Part shown: positions 31,420-41,317 of the stretch, one piece after another
Numbering within the stretch: position 1 is the stretch's first letter
How the letters are laid out: each line of letters starts with the position of its first letter
Source: Demequina salsinemoris
GTDB taxonomy: Bacteria; Actinomycetota; Actinomycetes; Actinomycetales; Demequinaceae
Assembly: GCF_000974805.1 (NCBI RefSeq)
Contig: NZ_BBQZ01000002.1
Span: 623,510-687,509, forward strand
Reading direction: 5' to 3'
DNA: 64,000 nt
Position numbers and translations under genes: made by a program
Notes under the pieces: generated by a model
Databases searched by the model: none
Told to the model about the DNA's origin: nothing
The model's input: only the letters and a program-made list of their open reading frames with translations

Positions 31420-33195
31420 TCAGCGCGTCTGCGCGACCCACGCGTCGTGCATGCGCGCGTAGACGCCGCCCTGCTTCACGAGCTCGGCGTGGGAGCCGAA
31501 CTCCACGATCTCACCCGCCTCCATGACGGCGACCGCATCCGCGCGCTCCGAGGTGGACAGCCTGTGAGCGATCACGACCGACGTGCGACCCTGCATGAGC
31601 GCCTCGAGCGCGCGCGAGATGCGCACCTCGGTCGCGGGGTCGACCGCGGAGGTCGCCTCGTCGAGGATCAGCACGTCGGGATCGCGCAGGTAGGCGCGCG
31701 CGATCGCGACCAGCTGCCGCTCCCCCGTGCTGAGCAGCTCTCCGCGCGGACCCACGTGCGTGTCGAGACCGTGGGGCTGAGCCGCGAGCCACGCATCGAG
31801 CCCGAGCGACTCGAAGACCGCCAGCGCCTGCCTCTCGAGCTCCTCGGCCGGCACGCCCTCGGGAAGCGCGTACGCCAGGTTGCTGCGGATCGTGCCGTCG
31901 AACAGGAAGCCCTCCTGCGGGACGATCGCCACCGTGCGACGCAGATCGTGCATCGGCACGTCCCGCAGGTCCACTCCGCCCACCGCGATCGATCCCTGCG
32001 TGGGGTCGATGAAGCGCGCGAGGAGGCGCACGAGGGAGGTCTTGCCCGATCCCGTCTCGCCGACGAGCGCGATGCGCCGGCCCGCGGGCACGTCCAGGTC
32101 GATCCCCTTGAGGACCTCCGGACCGCTCGGGTACGTCAGCCGCACGCCGTTGATCCCCACACCGACGTTCCCTCGAGGCACGGGGGTGCCGTCCTCGCCG
32201 GGGTCGGCGACGGTCACCGGGGTGTCGACCAGCCCGATCACGCGGCGCCAGCCCACGAGGGCACGCTGCATCTCCGCGAGCATCTCGATGATCCAGCCGA
32301 TCGGACCCGCGAACTGGTACACGAGGAAGGCGAACGCGACGACGGTGCCGACGCTGAGGTCGCCGTCGAGCGCGAGCCGCATGCCGACGATGAGCGCGAG
32401 GCCCGTCGCGATGGACTGCGACGCGGCGTTCGCCGAGAACAGGCCCGACGCGAGCCAGCCGGCGCGGGTGTCGTCGTCGATGATCTGCTTGTTGGGGCCC
32501 GCGAGGTCGTCGCGCATGTGCTGCTGGACGCCGTAGGACCGGATCGTCGAGATCCCGATCAGCTGCTCTCCCGTGAGGCCGAGCATGTCGGCGACGCCCG
32601 CCCTGACGCGAGCGAAGGCACGGATGATCGACGGCTGCATGAGCCTCACGACGATGAGCGTGGGGATGTAGCAGACGACCACGACGGCGGCCAGCTGCCA
32701 CGCGTAGATCGCCATCACCACGAGCATGATGAGGGACTGGAAGGCCGCGGTGATCATCGCGGCTCCGGTCCACTGCATGAGGTTGCGCACCGTGTCGATG
32801 TCGCCGGTCACGCGCGAGACGTAGCCGCCGCGGCGATCGGCGTTCTGGGTCAGCACCGACAGGTCGTGGACCGTGTCGAAGCCCTTGATGCGCAGCGTGG
32901 CCATGCCCGTCTCCGCCTGGGAGACCATGCGGATCCTGACCACGCGGTTGATCATCGTGGAGATGATCAGCATCGCCGCTCCGATGGAGGACAGCGTGAG
33001 GGCGAACCTCACGTCGACGCCGCCTTCGGCGAGGAGTCCCTTGTCGGTGACCTGCTGCGTCACGAACGGCACCGCCATCATGCCCGCTGCGGCGAGCATC
33101 GCGAGCGACAGGGTCTTGCCGAGCCCGTCGCCGAGCTCGGGGCTCACCGCGAAGCCGCGCGCGAAGGTCTGCCTGATGGTCGTCGGCTCGCTCAC
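31420..33195 (-). CDS. ABC exporter half-transporter B
   Basis: 591 aa: six-helix ABC exporter membrane domain (about 20-310), then an ATPase domain with Walker A GETGSGKT, a degenerate signature LSTGERQ (instead of LSGGQ), an intact Walker B with catalytic Glu (VLILDEATSAVDP) and H-loop VIAHRLS. Partner A (33192-35060) shows the opposite defects, so the two should form a heterodimer with one consensus and one dead ATP site, as in TM287/288. The substrate is unknown. The GTG start overlaps partner A's stop (GTGA). Confidence 0.92.
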   Translation of the reverse strand: MSEPTTIRQTFARGFAVSPELGDGLGKTLSLAMLAAAGMMAVPFVTQQVTDKGLLAEGGVDVRFALTLSSIGAAMLIISTMINRVVRIRMVSQAETGMATLRIKGFDTVHDLSVLTQNADRRGGYVSRVTGDIDTVRNLMQWTGAAMITAAFQSLIMLVVMAIYAWQLAAVVVVCYIPTLIVVRLMQPSIIRAFARVRAGVADMLGLTGEQLIGISTIRSYGVQQHMRDDLAGPNKQIIDDDTRAGWLASGLFSANAASQSIATGLALIVGMRLALDGDLSVGTVVAFAFLVYQFAGPIGWIIEMLAEMQRALVGWRRVIGLVDTPVTVADPGEDGTPVPRGNVGVGINGVRLTYPSGPEVLKGIDLDVPAGRRIALVGETGSGKTSLVRLLARFIDPTQGSIAVGGVDLRDVPMHDLRRTVAIVPQEGFLFDGTIRSNLAYALPEGVPAEELERQALAVFESLGLDAWLAAQPHGLDTHVGPRGELLSTGERQLVAIARAYLRDPDVLILDEATSAVDPATEVRISRALEALMQGRTSVVIAHRLSTSERADAVAVMEAGEIVEFGSHAELVKQGGVYARMHDAWVAQTR

Positions 33196-35060
33196 AGCGC
33201 TCCCCCGATCTCGTCCGCGGCGCGTTCGGCGTCGCGCTGGTAGGCGAGCACGATGTCCTGATATCCCTCGTCCCGGGAGAAGAGCTCCTCGTGACTGCCC
33301 GAGTCGACCACTCGCCCCGAGTCCACATGGACGACGCTGTCCGCCATCATGATCGAGGCGAGGCGGTAGGCGACGAGCAGGACCGTCGGTGCGTCGTCCG
33401 ACTCGGACAGCCCGGTGAGGATCTCGCGCTCGACCACGGGGTCCACGGCGGACGTCGCATCGTCCAGGATGAGCACGCGGGGGCGCCGCACGAGGGCGCG
33501 CGCGAGAGCGAGACGCTGGCGCTGCCCTCCCGAGAGGTTGGAGCCGCGCTCGTCCAGCATCGCGTCGAGCGGATCGTCTCCGGGAGCGACAAGATTCCGG
33601 ATCACCTGATGCACGGACGCGCGGCGGAGCGCATCCCACACCGCCTCGTCGTCGAAGTCTCCGCCGAGGGTGACGTTCTCGCGGACCGTGCCCGCGAAGA
33701 CGAACGCGGTCTGCGGGACCAGCGAGACGTGCTGCTCGAGGTTCTTCACGGCTGACAGCGGCACGCCGTCCAGCAGGATCTGACCGGTGGCGGGAAGCGT
33801 GAGACGCGAGGCGGCGAGCGCGATCGTCGACTTGCCGGATCCCGTCGGCCCCACGAGCGCCGTGACGGTGCCGGGGTGCAGCTCGATCGAAGCGCCCTCC
33901 ACGAGGACGGTCAGCTCATCGTGGCCGTCATCGGCGCCGATCGACGCGCCGAGGAAGCTCACGGTGCCCGCTCCGCAGCCCTCGATCTCGATGTGCCCAG
34001 GCTCGTCCACCTCGCGAGCGGCCTCGACGATCTCGCCGACGCGCCGGAAGCACACGAGGGCCTGAGGCATCTGCCCCAGGATCCAGCCGATCCCTCGGAT
34101 CGGCACGGCGAGCAGCGTCACGAAGTACATCGCGGACACGACGTCACCGACGGAGACGTAGCCCTCCGACGCGCGCCACGCGCCGACCGCCATGAGCGCG
34201 ACGGCGCCGAGCGGCGCCATCAGGTCCATGAGCGGCTCGAACCAGGCACGTACGCGACCCACCCGGATGTCGGCCTCGGCGAGGCTGCGCGCGGCCTCGG
34301 CGAAGCGTCGTCCCTCCCGCTCCTCGACGCCGAGCGCCTTCACGACGGTGCCGCCGTCGAAGCTCTCGTGGGCGATCGTCGACACCCCGGCGCGGAGCGT
34401 CTGCCCTCGCCGCCACAGCGGCGTGATCATGCGCTCGAAGAAGAAGTTCACGACGAGGATCGCGGGGATGACCGCCATGCCGGTGATCGCGAGCCACGGG
34501 TCGGCGCGCCACATCTGCACGGCGGCGGCGATCATCATGACGACCGAGCCGACGGTGAACGCGAGCGGGTGGAGGGGGCCGGTCGTGAGGTCCGCGTCGG
34601 AGGACATGGCCGACAGGATCCGCCCGGACGACTGCGTGCGGTGCCACCCCATCGGGAGCCGCGCGAGCGACTCGGACAGCACATGGCGGTGTCGACCGCT
34701 CATGCGCGCCACGCCCGCGCGGGTCAGCGCCTGACGCACGGCCTGCGCGAGCGCGATGACGATGCCGATCGCGGCGAAAGCGCCGCCCGCGTAGAGGATC
34801 GCGACCATCGGGTCGTCCGTCATCTCGCCCCAGCGGCCGCCGAGCGGCTCCCCCGCCACGCCGGGCACCACGATCTGGTCGGTGATGTCACCCAGCAGGG
34901 TGCCGAACAGGATCGTCATGATCGAGAACACCGAGGCTGCCGCGATGGCGCCTCCGAAATACCAGGGACCCTGGCGGATCCCATGCCAAAGGAGCTGTCG
35001 CGACTGACGGACGAACGACCCGTCGAGCGTGTACTCCCCCGGCCTTGCTGGGCCGTTCAC
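33192..35060 (-). CDS. ABC exporter half-transporter A
   Basis: 622 aa: exporter membrane domain, then an ATPase domain with Walker A GPTGSGKST and a perfect signature NLSGGQRQR. The Walker B end reads LILDDATSAVDP (Asp for the catalytic Glu) and the switch His is replaced (LLVAYRLAS). Its own ATP site is therefore predicted unable to hydrolyse, while its signature completes the active site of partner B. The GTG start is directly against the hisF stop (TAG-GTG), so the exporter is transcribed with the histidine gene. Confidence 0.92.
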   Translation of the reverse strand: MNGPARPGEYTLDGSFVRQSRQLLWHGIRQGPWYFGGAIAAASVFSIMTILFGTLLGDITDQIVVPGVAGEPLGGRWGEMTDDPMVAILYAGGAFAAIGIVIALAQAVRQALTRAGVARMSGRHRHVLSESLARLPMGWHRTQSSGRILSAMSSDADLTTGPLHPLAFTVGSVVMMIAAAVQMWRADPWLAITGMAVIPAILVVNFFFERMITPLWRRGQTLRAGVSTIAHESFDGGTVVKALGVEEREGRRFAEAARSLAEADIRVGRVRAWFEPLMDLMAPLGAVALMAVGAWRASEGYVSVGDVVSAMYFVTLLAVPIRGIGWILGQMPQALVCFRRVGEIVEAAREVDEPGHIEIEGCGAGTVSFLGASIGADDGHDELTVLVEGASIELHPGTVTALVGPTGSGKSTIALAASRLTLPATGQILLDGVPLSAVKNLEQHVSLVPQTAFVFAGTVRENVTLGGDFDDEAVWDALRRASVHQVIRNLVAPGDDPLDAMLDERGSNLSGGQRQRLALARALVRRPRVLILDDATSAVDPVVEREILTGLSESDDAPTVLLVAYRLASIMMADSVVHVDSGRVVDSGSHEELFSRDEGYQDIVLAYQRDAERAADEIGGAL

Positions 35061-35831
35061 CTACCGGACCTCAATTCCCTTCGCACGCATGTGTTCCTTG
35101 ACCTCACCGATGGAGAGCGTGCCGAAGTGGAACACGCTCGCCGCGAGCACCGCGTCGGCGCCCGCGTTGGCGGCCTCCACGAAGTGCTCGGCCGTTCCCG
35201 CTCCCCCCGAAGCGATCAACGGCACCGACACCACATTACGCGCCTCGCGGATCATCTCAAGGTCGAATCCGTCGGTCGTCCCGTCGGCATCCATCGAGTT
35301 CAGCAGGATCTCCCCCGCACCGAGCTCCTCGGCGCGCCGAATCCACTCGAGAGCGTCGATCCCGGTGCCGCGACGCCCGCCATGCGTGGTCACCTCGAAG
35401 CCCGACGTGGTCTCCGCCCCATCGCGGCATCGGCGCGCGTCTGCGGACAGGACGAGCACCTGATTGCCGAAGCGTCGGGCGATCTCCGTGATCAGCTCGG
35501 GACGCGCGATCGCCGCGGTGTTGACTCCCACCTTGTCCGCGCCGGCGCGCAGGAGCCGGTCCACATCCTCGGGCGCGCGCACGCCGCCGCCGACCGTGAG
35601 CGGGATGAACACCTGCTCGGCGGTGCGTCGCACCACGTCGTACGTGGTCTCGCGATTCCCGGACGATGCCGTGACGTCGAGGAACGTGAGCTCGTCGGCG
35701 CCGCTGTCGCCGTAGAGTCGCGCGAGCTCGACGGGGTCTCCGGCGTCGCGCAGGTTCTCGAAGTTCACGCCCTTGACCACGCGACCCGCGTCGACGTCGA
35801 GGCAAGGGATCACGCGCACTGACACGGTCAT
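35061..35831 (-). CDS. hisF: imidazole glycerol phosphate synthase cyclase subunit
   Basis: It forms imidazole glycerol phosphate and AICAR from PRFAR with ammonia from HisH. 256-aa barrel with catalytic Asp in [25 protein letters not shown] and the second Asp in [13 protein letters not shown]. The ATG overlaps the upstream FKBP stop by ATGA. hisH and hisA are not in the window. Confidence 0.96.
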   Translation of the reverse strand: MTVSVRVIPCLDVDAGRVVKGVNFENLRDAGDPVELARLYGDSGADELTFLDVTASSGNRETTYDVVRRTAEQVFIPLTVGGGVRAPEDVDRLLRAGADKVGVNTAAIARPELITEIARRFGNQVLVLSADARRCRDGAETTSGFEVTTHGGRRGTGIDALEWIRRAEELGAGEILLNSMDADGTTDGFDLEMIREARNVVSVPLIASGGAGTAEHFVEAANAGADAVLAASVFHFGTLSIGEVKEHMRAKGIEVR

Positions 35832-36721
35832 TCGGACTCCTGCGGGGTGAAGGCGTCGAGGATGTCGACGACGAGGACGACGGGGCCGGCGTCGGGATAC
35901 GCGTACGTGGCCGGGGCGAGGATGAGCAGCTGCGAGCCGACGGTCTGGTCGAGCAGCCCCTCCTCGATCGCGGTGATCGAGTCGCCCGAGCCGACCTCGA
36001 CCTCGAGCGGCGCGATCTCGTCGGGCCAGGAAGAGTCGAGCTCCTCGCCGTCCCAGTCCACCATGGTGAAGTTGACCTTCACGAAGTCGCCGTCACGCAC
36101 CTGCGTCCCGGTGCCCTGGATGGTCGTGACCACCTGCAGGTCCGTCGGCTCATCGAGGTCCTTCGGGATCTTGACCGTGGGCGTGCCGTCGGAGGCGAGG
36201 GTGACCTTGGGCAGGTCGTCGCCGATGTCGACCTTGGTGCCGACCGCGCGGGTCGGCAGCACGTCGACGACGATCGCGATCGGGGGCTCCCCGTCCGGGT
36301 TGTCCTCGGGCGCGGGCGAGACATGGAGGATGCGGGCGCCCACGCGCACGCCGAGGAGGGCGTTGTAGAGGTCATCCCCGAGGAGCTCGGGAGCGAGCAG
36401 ATACGACTGCGCGAAGCCGTCGTAGGTGTCGATGACCTCGGTGCCGTCCTCGAGCGAGACCCCGTACATGTCGAGCAGGAGCGGCTGCCCTGCCTCGAGG
36501 TGGTCCCCGTCGCCGTCCCACACGACCGAGGTCTCGGCGGTGTCCCACGCGAGCCCCTGCCGGAAGTCGATCGTGGGCGACTTGTCCGTCTCGTCGATGC
36601 CGACGGTCAGCGCCTCGATCGAGCCGCTCGGCGAGGCCGACGCGGACGTGTCCGGCGGACCGCTGACGCAGCCGGTGAGGACAAGCGACCCGGCCAGCGC
36701 GAGGGCAGCGAGGCGACGCAT
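35828..36721 (-). CDS. FKBP-type peptidyl-prolyl isomerase lipoprotein
   Basis: 297 aa, exported. The signal peptide has lipobox LTGC (Cys near residue 18). Two FKBP-like halves follow: a first, weakly conserved one ([21 protein letters not shown] to IAIVVDVLP) and a second better one ([52 protein letters not shown]). It is a likely folding helper outside the membrane. Several aromatic FKBP pocket residues are missing, so catalytic strength is doubtful. The ATG at 36721 follows AGGAG. An FKBP gene beside pafA is common in actinobacteria. Confidence 0.88.
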   Translation of the reverse strand: MRRLAALALAGSLVLTGCVSGPPDTSASASPSGSIEALTVGIDETDKSPTIDFRQGLAWDTAETSVVWDGDGDHLEAGQPLLLDMYGVSLEDGTEVIDTYDGFAQSYLLAPELLGDDLYNALLGVRVGARILHVSPAPEDNPDGEPPIAIVVDVLPTRAVGTKVDIGDDLPKVTLASDGTPTVKIPKDLDEPTDLQVVTTIQGTGTQVRDGDFVKVNFTMVDWDGEELDSSWPDEIAPLEVEVGSGDSITAIEEGLLDQTVGSQLLILAPATYAYPDAGPVVLVVDILDAFTPQESE

Positions 36722-36770
36722 CAATTCACTCCTGGGGGTTGGACGGCCTGACAAGTGTACGGGCGAGGCG

Positions 36771-38177
36771 TCAGGAGACGACCGTCCCGAGCAGCATGTC
36801 GACGCGCTCGTCCTCGTACCGGAACGGATCCTTGAGCAGGACCGTCCTGCTCTCCTGCCCGGTGAACTTGAGGTGGACCCAGTCCACCGTGAAGTCGCGG
36901 CCCGAGGCGAGCGCCTCGCGCACGAACCTGCCTCGCAGATGCGCCCGCGTGGTGGTCGGCGCGACCGTCTTCGCGCGCTCGATCGCCTCGTCCGACACGA
37001 TCGTGCGGATCAGCCCGTCGCGTTCCATGCGGTTCGCGAGCCCGCGGGTGGGCGACACGTCGTGGAACGCGAGCTCGAGCCGCGCGAGACGCGGGTCGTC
37101 GAGCGCGCAGCCCAGCCGGTCCTGATAGCGCTTCACGAGCTTCAGCTTGATGGCCCAGTCGAGCTCGGTGTCGATGCCCGAGTAGTCCTGCGTGCGCACC
37201 GCGTCGATCCCGCGCTGCCACAGGTCGAGGATGCGCTCGACCTCCTCGGTGCGCTCGATCAGCCCGTCCACGTGGGACACGACGGAGTCGAGGAACGACT
37301 GCTGGATCTCCACGGCCGTGAGGCGGCGGCCGTCGGCGAGCTCCACGGTCGCGGTGCCGCTGAGGTCGTGCGCGATGTCGCGGATGGCCTGCATCTCCTT
37401 GGCGAGCGCGAGCTCCGGCATCGGCACGCGGGCCTCGAGCAGGCGCAGCACGAGGTCGGTCGAGCCGATCTTGAGCAGCGTCGTGGGCTGAGCCATCGTC
37501 GAGTCGCCGACGATCACGTGCATGCGGCGGTACAGCTCGGCGTTGGCGTGCGGCTCGTCACGCGTGTTGATCATGGGACGCGACCGCGTGGTCGCGGAGC
37601 TCATGCCCTCCCACATGTGGTCCGCGCGCGGCGAGAAGCTGAAGTGCGCGCCCTCGGGGGTGCGGGTGATGCAGCCCGCGCCGGTGACGATCTGGCGGGT
37701 GACGAGGAACGGCAGCAGCCCACGGGCGAAGCCGGCGAAGTCGGCGCGGCGACGCAGGAGGTAGTTCTCGTGGCAGCCGTAGCTGTTGCCCGCCGAGTCG
37801 GTGTTGTTCTTGTAGAGGTGGATCTCGCCCTCGACCCCGGCCTCGCGCAGCCGCTGCTCGCCTTCGGCGACCAGGTCCTGGACGATGCGTTCCCCCGCCT
37901 TGTCGAGCGCGATCAGGTCCTCGATCGTGTCGCATTCGGCGGTCGCGTACTCGGGGTGCGCGCCCACGTCGATGTAGAGGCGTGAGCCGTTGGTGAGGAA
38001 CACGTTGGAGGAGCGCCCCCACTGCACGACGGAGTGGAACAGGTGGCCGGCGACCTCCTCGGGCGTCACCGGTCGCGAGCCGGGGGCGACGACGTGCAGC
38101 CCGAACTCGGTCTCGAGCCCGAAGATCCGTCGGGAGTCCTCGACCTCGAGCGGCGGGGGTACCTCGGCGATCTGCAT
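36771..38177 (-). CDS. pafA: Pup--protein ligase
   Basis: PafA activates the C-terminal Glu of Pup with ATP and joins it to lysines of target proteins. 468 aa, of the carboxylate-amine ligase fold: RRIFGLETEFGLHV (ATP/Mg Glu pair), GSRLYIDVGAHPEYATAE, HLYKNNTDSAGNSYGCHENYL, and INTRDEPHA. The ATG at 38177 is chosen at the conserved start; the upstream part of the frame overlaps pup and shows no homology. It lies 34 bases after pup, with no prcB/prcA in between. Confidence 0.96.
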   Translation of the reverse strand: MQIAEVPPPLEVEDSRRIFGLETEFGLHVVAPGSRPVTPEEVAGHLFHSVVQWGRSSNVFLTNGSRLYIDVGAHPEYATAECDTIEDLIALDKAGERIVQDLVAEGEQRLREAGVEGEIHLYKNNTDSAGNSYGCHENYLLRRRADFAGFARGLLPFLVTRQIVTGAGCITRTPEGAHFSFSPRADHMWEGMSSATTRSRPMINTRDEPHANAELYRRMHVIVGDSTMAQPTTLLKIGSTDLVLRLLEARVPMPELALAKEMQAIRDIAHDLSGTATVELADGRRLTAVEIQQSFLDSVVSHVDGLIERTEEVERILDLWQRGIDAVRTQDYSGIDTELDWAIKLKLVKRYQDRLGCALDDPRLARLELAFHDVSPTRGLANRMERDGLIRTIVSDEAIERAKTVAPTTTRAHLRGRFVREALASGRDFTVDWVHLKFTGQESRTVLLKDPFRYEDERVDMLLGTVVS

Positions 38178-38211
38178 CGCGCGCGGGCGGGCGAGCCGAC
38201 CGCGGGGCGGC

Positions 38212-38391
38212 CTACTCGCCGCCCTTCTGGACGAACGAGCGCACGAACTGCTCGGCGTTGGTCTGCAGCGAGCCGTCGATCTCCTCGAGCAGGTCGTCGA
38301 GCGCGTCGGTGGACGCCATCGTGGCGGGTGCCGGCGCGGGCTCGGGCGCGTCGTCCTCGTAGGGCTGACCGGAAGCGTTGACCTGAGGCAT
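38212..38391 (-). CDS. pup: prokaryotic ubiquitin-like protein Pup
   Basis: A 59-aa modifier conjugated to lysines. The N-terminal half is disordered and Pro/Ala-rich (GQPYEDDAPEPAPAPAT). The C-terminal half forms the helix that binds Arc/Mpa (DALDDLLEEIDGSLQTNAEQ). It ends FVRSFVQKGGE: the last residue is Glu, not Gln, so no deamidation by Dop is needed before ligation. The start is supported by a -10 box TAGACT 6 bases upstream that overlaps the dop stop codon, allowing separate leaderless expression. Confidence 0.96.
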   Translation of the reverse strand: MPQVNASGQPYEDDAPEPAPAPATMASTDALDDLLEEIDGSLQTNAEQFVRSFVQKGGE

Positions 38392-38397
38392 GCCGCC

Positions 38398-38403
38398 AGT
38401 CTA
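38398..38403 (-). promoter_or_regulatory. -10 box for pup inside the dop stop
   Basis: TAGACT lies 6 bases before the pup ATG. Its TAG is the stop codon of dop. Confidence 0.45.
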
Positions 38404-39912
38404 TCCGTCGAGCAGGGAGTCCAGCAGTGCGTTGGTGGCCTCATGCGGGTCGTCCAGGTGGACCACCTCGAGGTTCCCGTGCCTGGTGTCCCTGTCGATC
38501 ACGACCGTGGACCAGCCCGCGGCGTCGACGATCTCCCCGAGCCCGACGACCGCGGCTCCGCGCAGTCGCGCCCGGGTGTCGGACGGCGCCTGCGCGACCG
38601 CCTGCGCGACCTCGGCATCGGTGGTCAGCCGCTCGACCGCGCCGGCCTGCGCGAGCCGCCACGCGAGCCCGTCACCAAGCCTCGACCATTGGAGGTCCAT
38701 GGCCGCGAGCCGCGCGTCGTCCCACGCCATCGGGACGCCCTGAGCGGCCTCGTGCTTCGCGCGCAGCCGCCCCATGAGCTGGAGCTTGGCGACCCACTCG
38801 ACCTCGCGCGCGGCCTCCATGACGTCGCGGCCCAGGCGATCGAGGACGCCCTCCCAGCGCGCGACGATCTCGGCATCGGCCGCATCGTCCGCGTAGCTGC
38901 GCGCGATCTCGAGGAGCGCTCGCTGGATCTCGAGCGCGGTCGCCCTCTCACCCGAGCGCAGCGTCAGGCGCGCCGACAGCGACAGGTCGCGGGAGACGGT
39001 GCGCACATCCTCGACAGGCGTCGCGAGCTCGAGCTCCTCGAGCCTCTCGTCGCCGGCCTCGATCGCGGCGAGCACGAGGGACGTCGTGCCGAGCTTGAGC
39101 AGGTTCGGGACCTCGAGGCAGTTCGCGTCGCCGATGATGAGGTGGAGGCGACGCCAGCGACCCCGGGTCGCGTGCGGCTCGTCGCGCGAGTTCACGATGG
39201 GCCGCCTGAGCGTCGTCTCGAGAGCGACCTCGGTCTCCATGTAGTCGGCGCGCTGGGACATCTGGAAGCCCGCGGCGTCGCCGAAGGCGCCGAGCCCGAC
39301 GCGCCCGGCGCCCGTGTAGACCTGGCGCGTCACGAGGTGCGGCGTCAGCGCGACCGCGAGCGCGTCGAAGTCGACGTCGCGCGGGATCAGGTAGTTCTCG
39401 TGGGTGCCGTAGCTCGCGCCCTTGCCGTCGACGTTGTTCTTGTACAGCGAGACGCGCTCTCCCTCGATCTCCTCGTAGCGCCTCGTGGCGGCCAGGACGA
39501 TCGCGTCGCCTGCCGCGTCCCACCGCACCGCGTCGCGCGCCGTGCGGACCTCGGGGCCCGAGTACTCGGGGTGCGCGTGGTCCACGTAGAAGCGCGCGCC
39601 GTTCGGGAGCACGGCGTTGAGGTGCGCGGGGTCCTCCCACGAGCCGCGCCGACGGCGCAGGGTCACGCCGCGCGCGGCCTCGTCGTACTCGGGTGAGTCC
39701 GTGAGGAGGTCACCTGTCGCGTAGCGCCGCTCCCTGCGCATGCCGCGCTGATCCTGGAGCGGGTCCTCTCCCCCGTAGTCCCATCGCGCGGTGAGGCCGC
39801 CGAGGGCGTCCCTGCACGCGCTGACGAGCCTCGATGACAGCAGGATCGGGTTCGCGCCGGGGCGATCGGGGTCGGTGATGCCGTACTCGGTCTCCAGTCC
39901 GACGATGCGCAC
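38401..39912 (-). CDS. dop: depupylase Dop
   Basis: Dop removes Pup from conjugates and, where Pup ends in Gln, deamidates it. 503 aa, PafA-related: MRIVGLETEYGI, YVDHAHPEYSGPEVRTARDAV, SLYKNNVDGKGASYGTHENYL. The Dop-specific loop (TDSPEYDEAARGVTLRRRRGSW) distinguishes it from PafA. Since the local Pup already ends in Glu, the expected role here is depupylation. The GTG start lies 1 base after the arc stop. Confidence 0.95.
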   Translation of the reverse strand: MRIVGLETEYGITDPDRPGANPILLSSRLVSACRDALGGLTARWDYGGEDPLQDQRGMRRERRYATGDLLTDSPEYDEAARGVTLRRRRGSWEDPAHLNAVLPNGARFYVDHAHPEYSGPEVRTARDAVRWDAAGDAIVLAATRRYEEIEGERVSLYKNNVDGKGASYGTHENYLIPRDVDFDALAVALTPHLVTRQVYTGAGRVGLGAFGDAAGFQMSQRADYMETEVALETTLRRPIVNSRDEPHATRGRWRRLHLIIGDANCLEVPNLLKLGTTSLVLAAIEAGDERLEELELATPVEDVRTVSRDLSLSARLTLRSGERATALEIQRALLEIARSYADDAADAEIVARWEGVLDRLGRDVMEAAREVEWVAKLQLMGRLRAKHEAAQGVPMAWDDARLAAMDLQWSRLGDGLAWRLAQAGAVERLTTDAEVAQAVAQAPSDTRARLRGAAVVGLGEIVDAAGWSTVVIDRDTRHGNLEVVHLDDPHEATNALLDSLLDG

Positions 39913-39913
39913 G

Positions 39914-41317
39914 TCAGCCGAGCTCCCGCGCCGCGACCGCGCGGGCCTCCACGATCTCCTGGTCGGCCGCGGCCTCGAGATGCGAGGTGGCGATGCCCTT
40001 CTCCCCTCCCGAGATGACCGCCTTGATCGCGGACGTCTTCGCGCGGTCGACGATGTTGCGCACCATCGCGCCGGAGGCGTGCTGGTCGATGTCGCCGTGG
40101 CTGAACAGACGCGTCACCGCGGCGGCGATCATGTCCTGAAGCGTCGCGTGCACGTCCCCGCCGTGCGCCTCGAGCTCGCCGGGAGCGAGCGGCAGCGCGT
40201 CGGTGAGGTACTTGGAGAAGATGTCGGCCGCGGAGCGCTCGTCGGGGCGCGAGATCGAGATCTTCACGTCGAGACGTCCGGGGCGCAGGATCGCGGGGTC
40301 GATCATGTCCTCGCGGTTGGAGGCGCCGATCACGATGACGTTGCTGAGCGCCTCGACGCCGTCGAGCTCGGTGAGGAGCTGCGGCACGATCGTCGTCTCC
40401 ATGTCCGAGCTCACGCCCGAGCCACGGGCGCGGAACAGCGCGTCCATCTCGTCGAAGAAGACGACGACGGGGGCGCCCGAGTGCGCCTTCGCGCGCGCCC
40501 GCTCGAAGATCGTGCGGATGTACCGCTCGGTCTCGCCCACGTACTTGTTGAGAAGCTCGGGGCCCTTGACGGACAGGAAGTAGCTGCGGTCGGCGCCCAC
40601 CGCGTCGGCGAGCGAGTGCGCGACGGCCTTGGCGATGAGCGTCTTGCCGCATCCCGGAGGGCCGTAGAGCAGCATGCCGCGCGGCGGCTGCAGGTGGTGC
40701 TCGCGGTAGAGCTCGGGGTGGACGATCGGGAGCTCGATCGCGTCGCGGATGCGCTCGATCTGCCCGGTGAGGCCGCCGATCGACGCGTAGTCGACGTCGG
40801 GGACCTCCTCGAGCAGCAGCGCCTCGACGCCCGTGCGCTCGACGCGCTCGGACGCGAAGCCGGTGCGCGGGTCGATGATCACGGTGTCGCCCTCGTGGAC
40901 GCGCGCCCTGGCGTCGCCGCCGATCAGGACCGCGACGCGCTCGTCCTCGCCGCGCTGGACCACGAGGATGCGCTCGTCGTCGATGACCTCGCGGACGATC
41001 GCCGCCTGGCCCGTGCGCTCGGGCTCGGCCTTGCCCACGACGACGCTCATGCCGTTGAGGAGCACCTCGTCACCCGCGACGAGGGTCAGGTCCGCGCTCG
41101 GCAGGACCGCGACGCGCATGCGTCGTCCCTGCGACACGATGTCGGCGTGGCCGTCCACCCACTGGACGAAGGTCGCGAACGTCTGCGGGGGCATCGAGGC
41201 CTCCGCGAGCTTCTCGCGCATCTCCCCGAGCTGCTCGCGGGCGAGCTCGAGCAGCCGCTGGAGCTCGGCGTTGCGGCGCTCGAGCGCCGCCATGCGGTCC
41301 TGCGCGTCCACGACCAT
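39914..41317 (-). CDS. arc: proteasome-associated-type AAA ATPase Arc/Mpa
   Basis: A hexameric AAA unfoldase that recognises pupylated proteins. An N-terminal coiled coil (MAALERRNAELQRLLELARE) is followed by two OB domains (residues about 50-170) and the AAA domain: Walker A YGPPGCGKT, Walker B VVVFFDEMDALF and GVSSDMETTIVPQ. It has 467 aa, shorter than the M. tuberculosis Mpa (about 609), and ends VAARELG. The C-terminal QYL tail that docks on the 20S proteasome is missing. ATG follows GAGGAGG and shares one base with the trmI stop. Confidence 0.94.
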   Translation of the reverse strand: MVVDAQDRMAALERRNAELQRLLELAREQLGEMREKLAEASMPPQTFATFVQWVDGHADIVSQGRRMRVAVLPSADLTLVAGDEVLLNGMSVVVGKAEPERTGQAAIVREVIDDERILVVQRGEDERVAVLIGGDARARVHEGDTVIIDPRTGFASERVERTGVEALLLEEVPDVDYASIGGLTGQIERIRDAIELPIVHPELYREHHLQPPRGMLLYGPPGCGKTLIAKAVAHSLADAVGADRSYFLSVKGPELLNKYVGETERYIRTIFERARAKAHSGAPVVVFFDEMDALFRARGSGVSSDMETTIVPQLLTELDGVEALSNVIVIGASNREDMIDPAILRPGRLDVKISISRPDERSAADIFSKYLTDALPLAPGELEAHGGDVHATLQDMIAAAVTRLFSHGDIDQHASGAMVRNIVDRAKTSAIKAVISGGEKGIATSHLEAAADQEIVEARAVAARELG

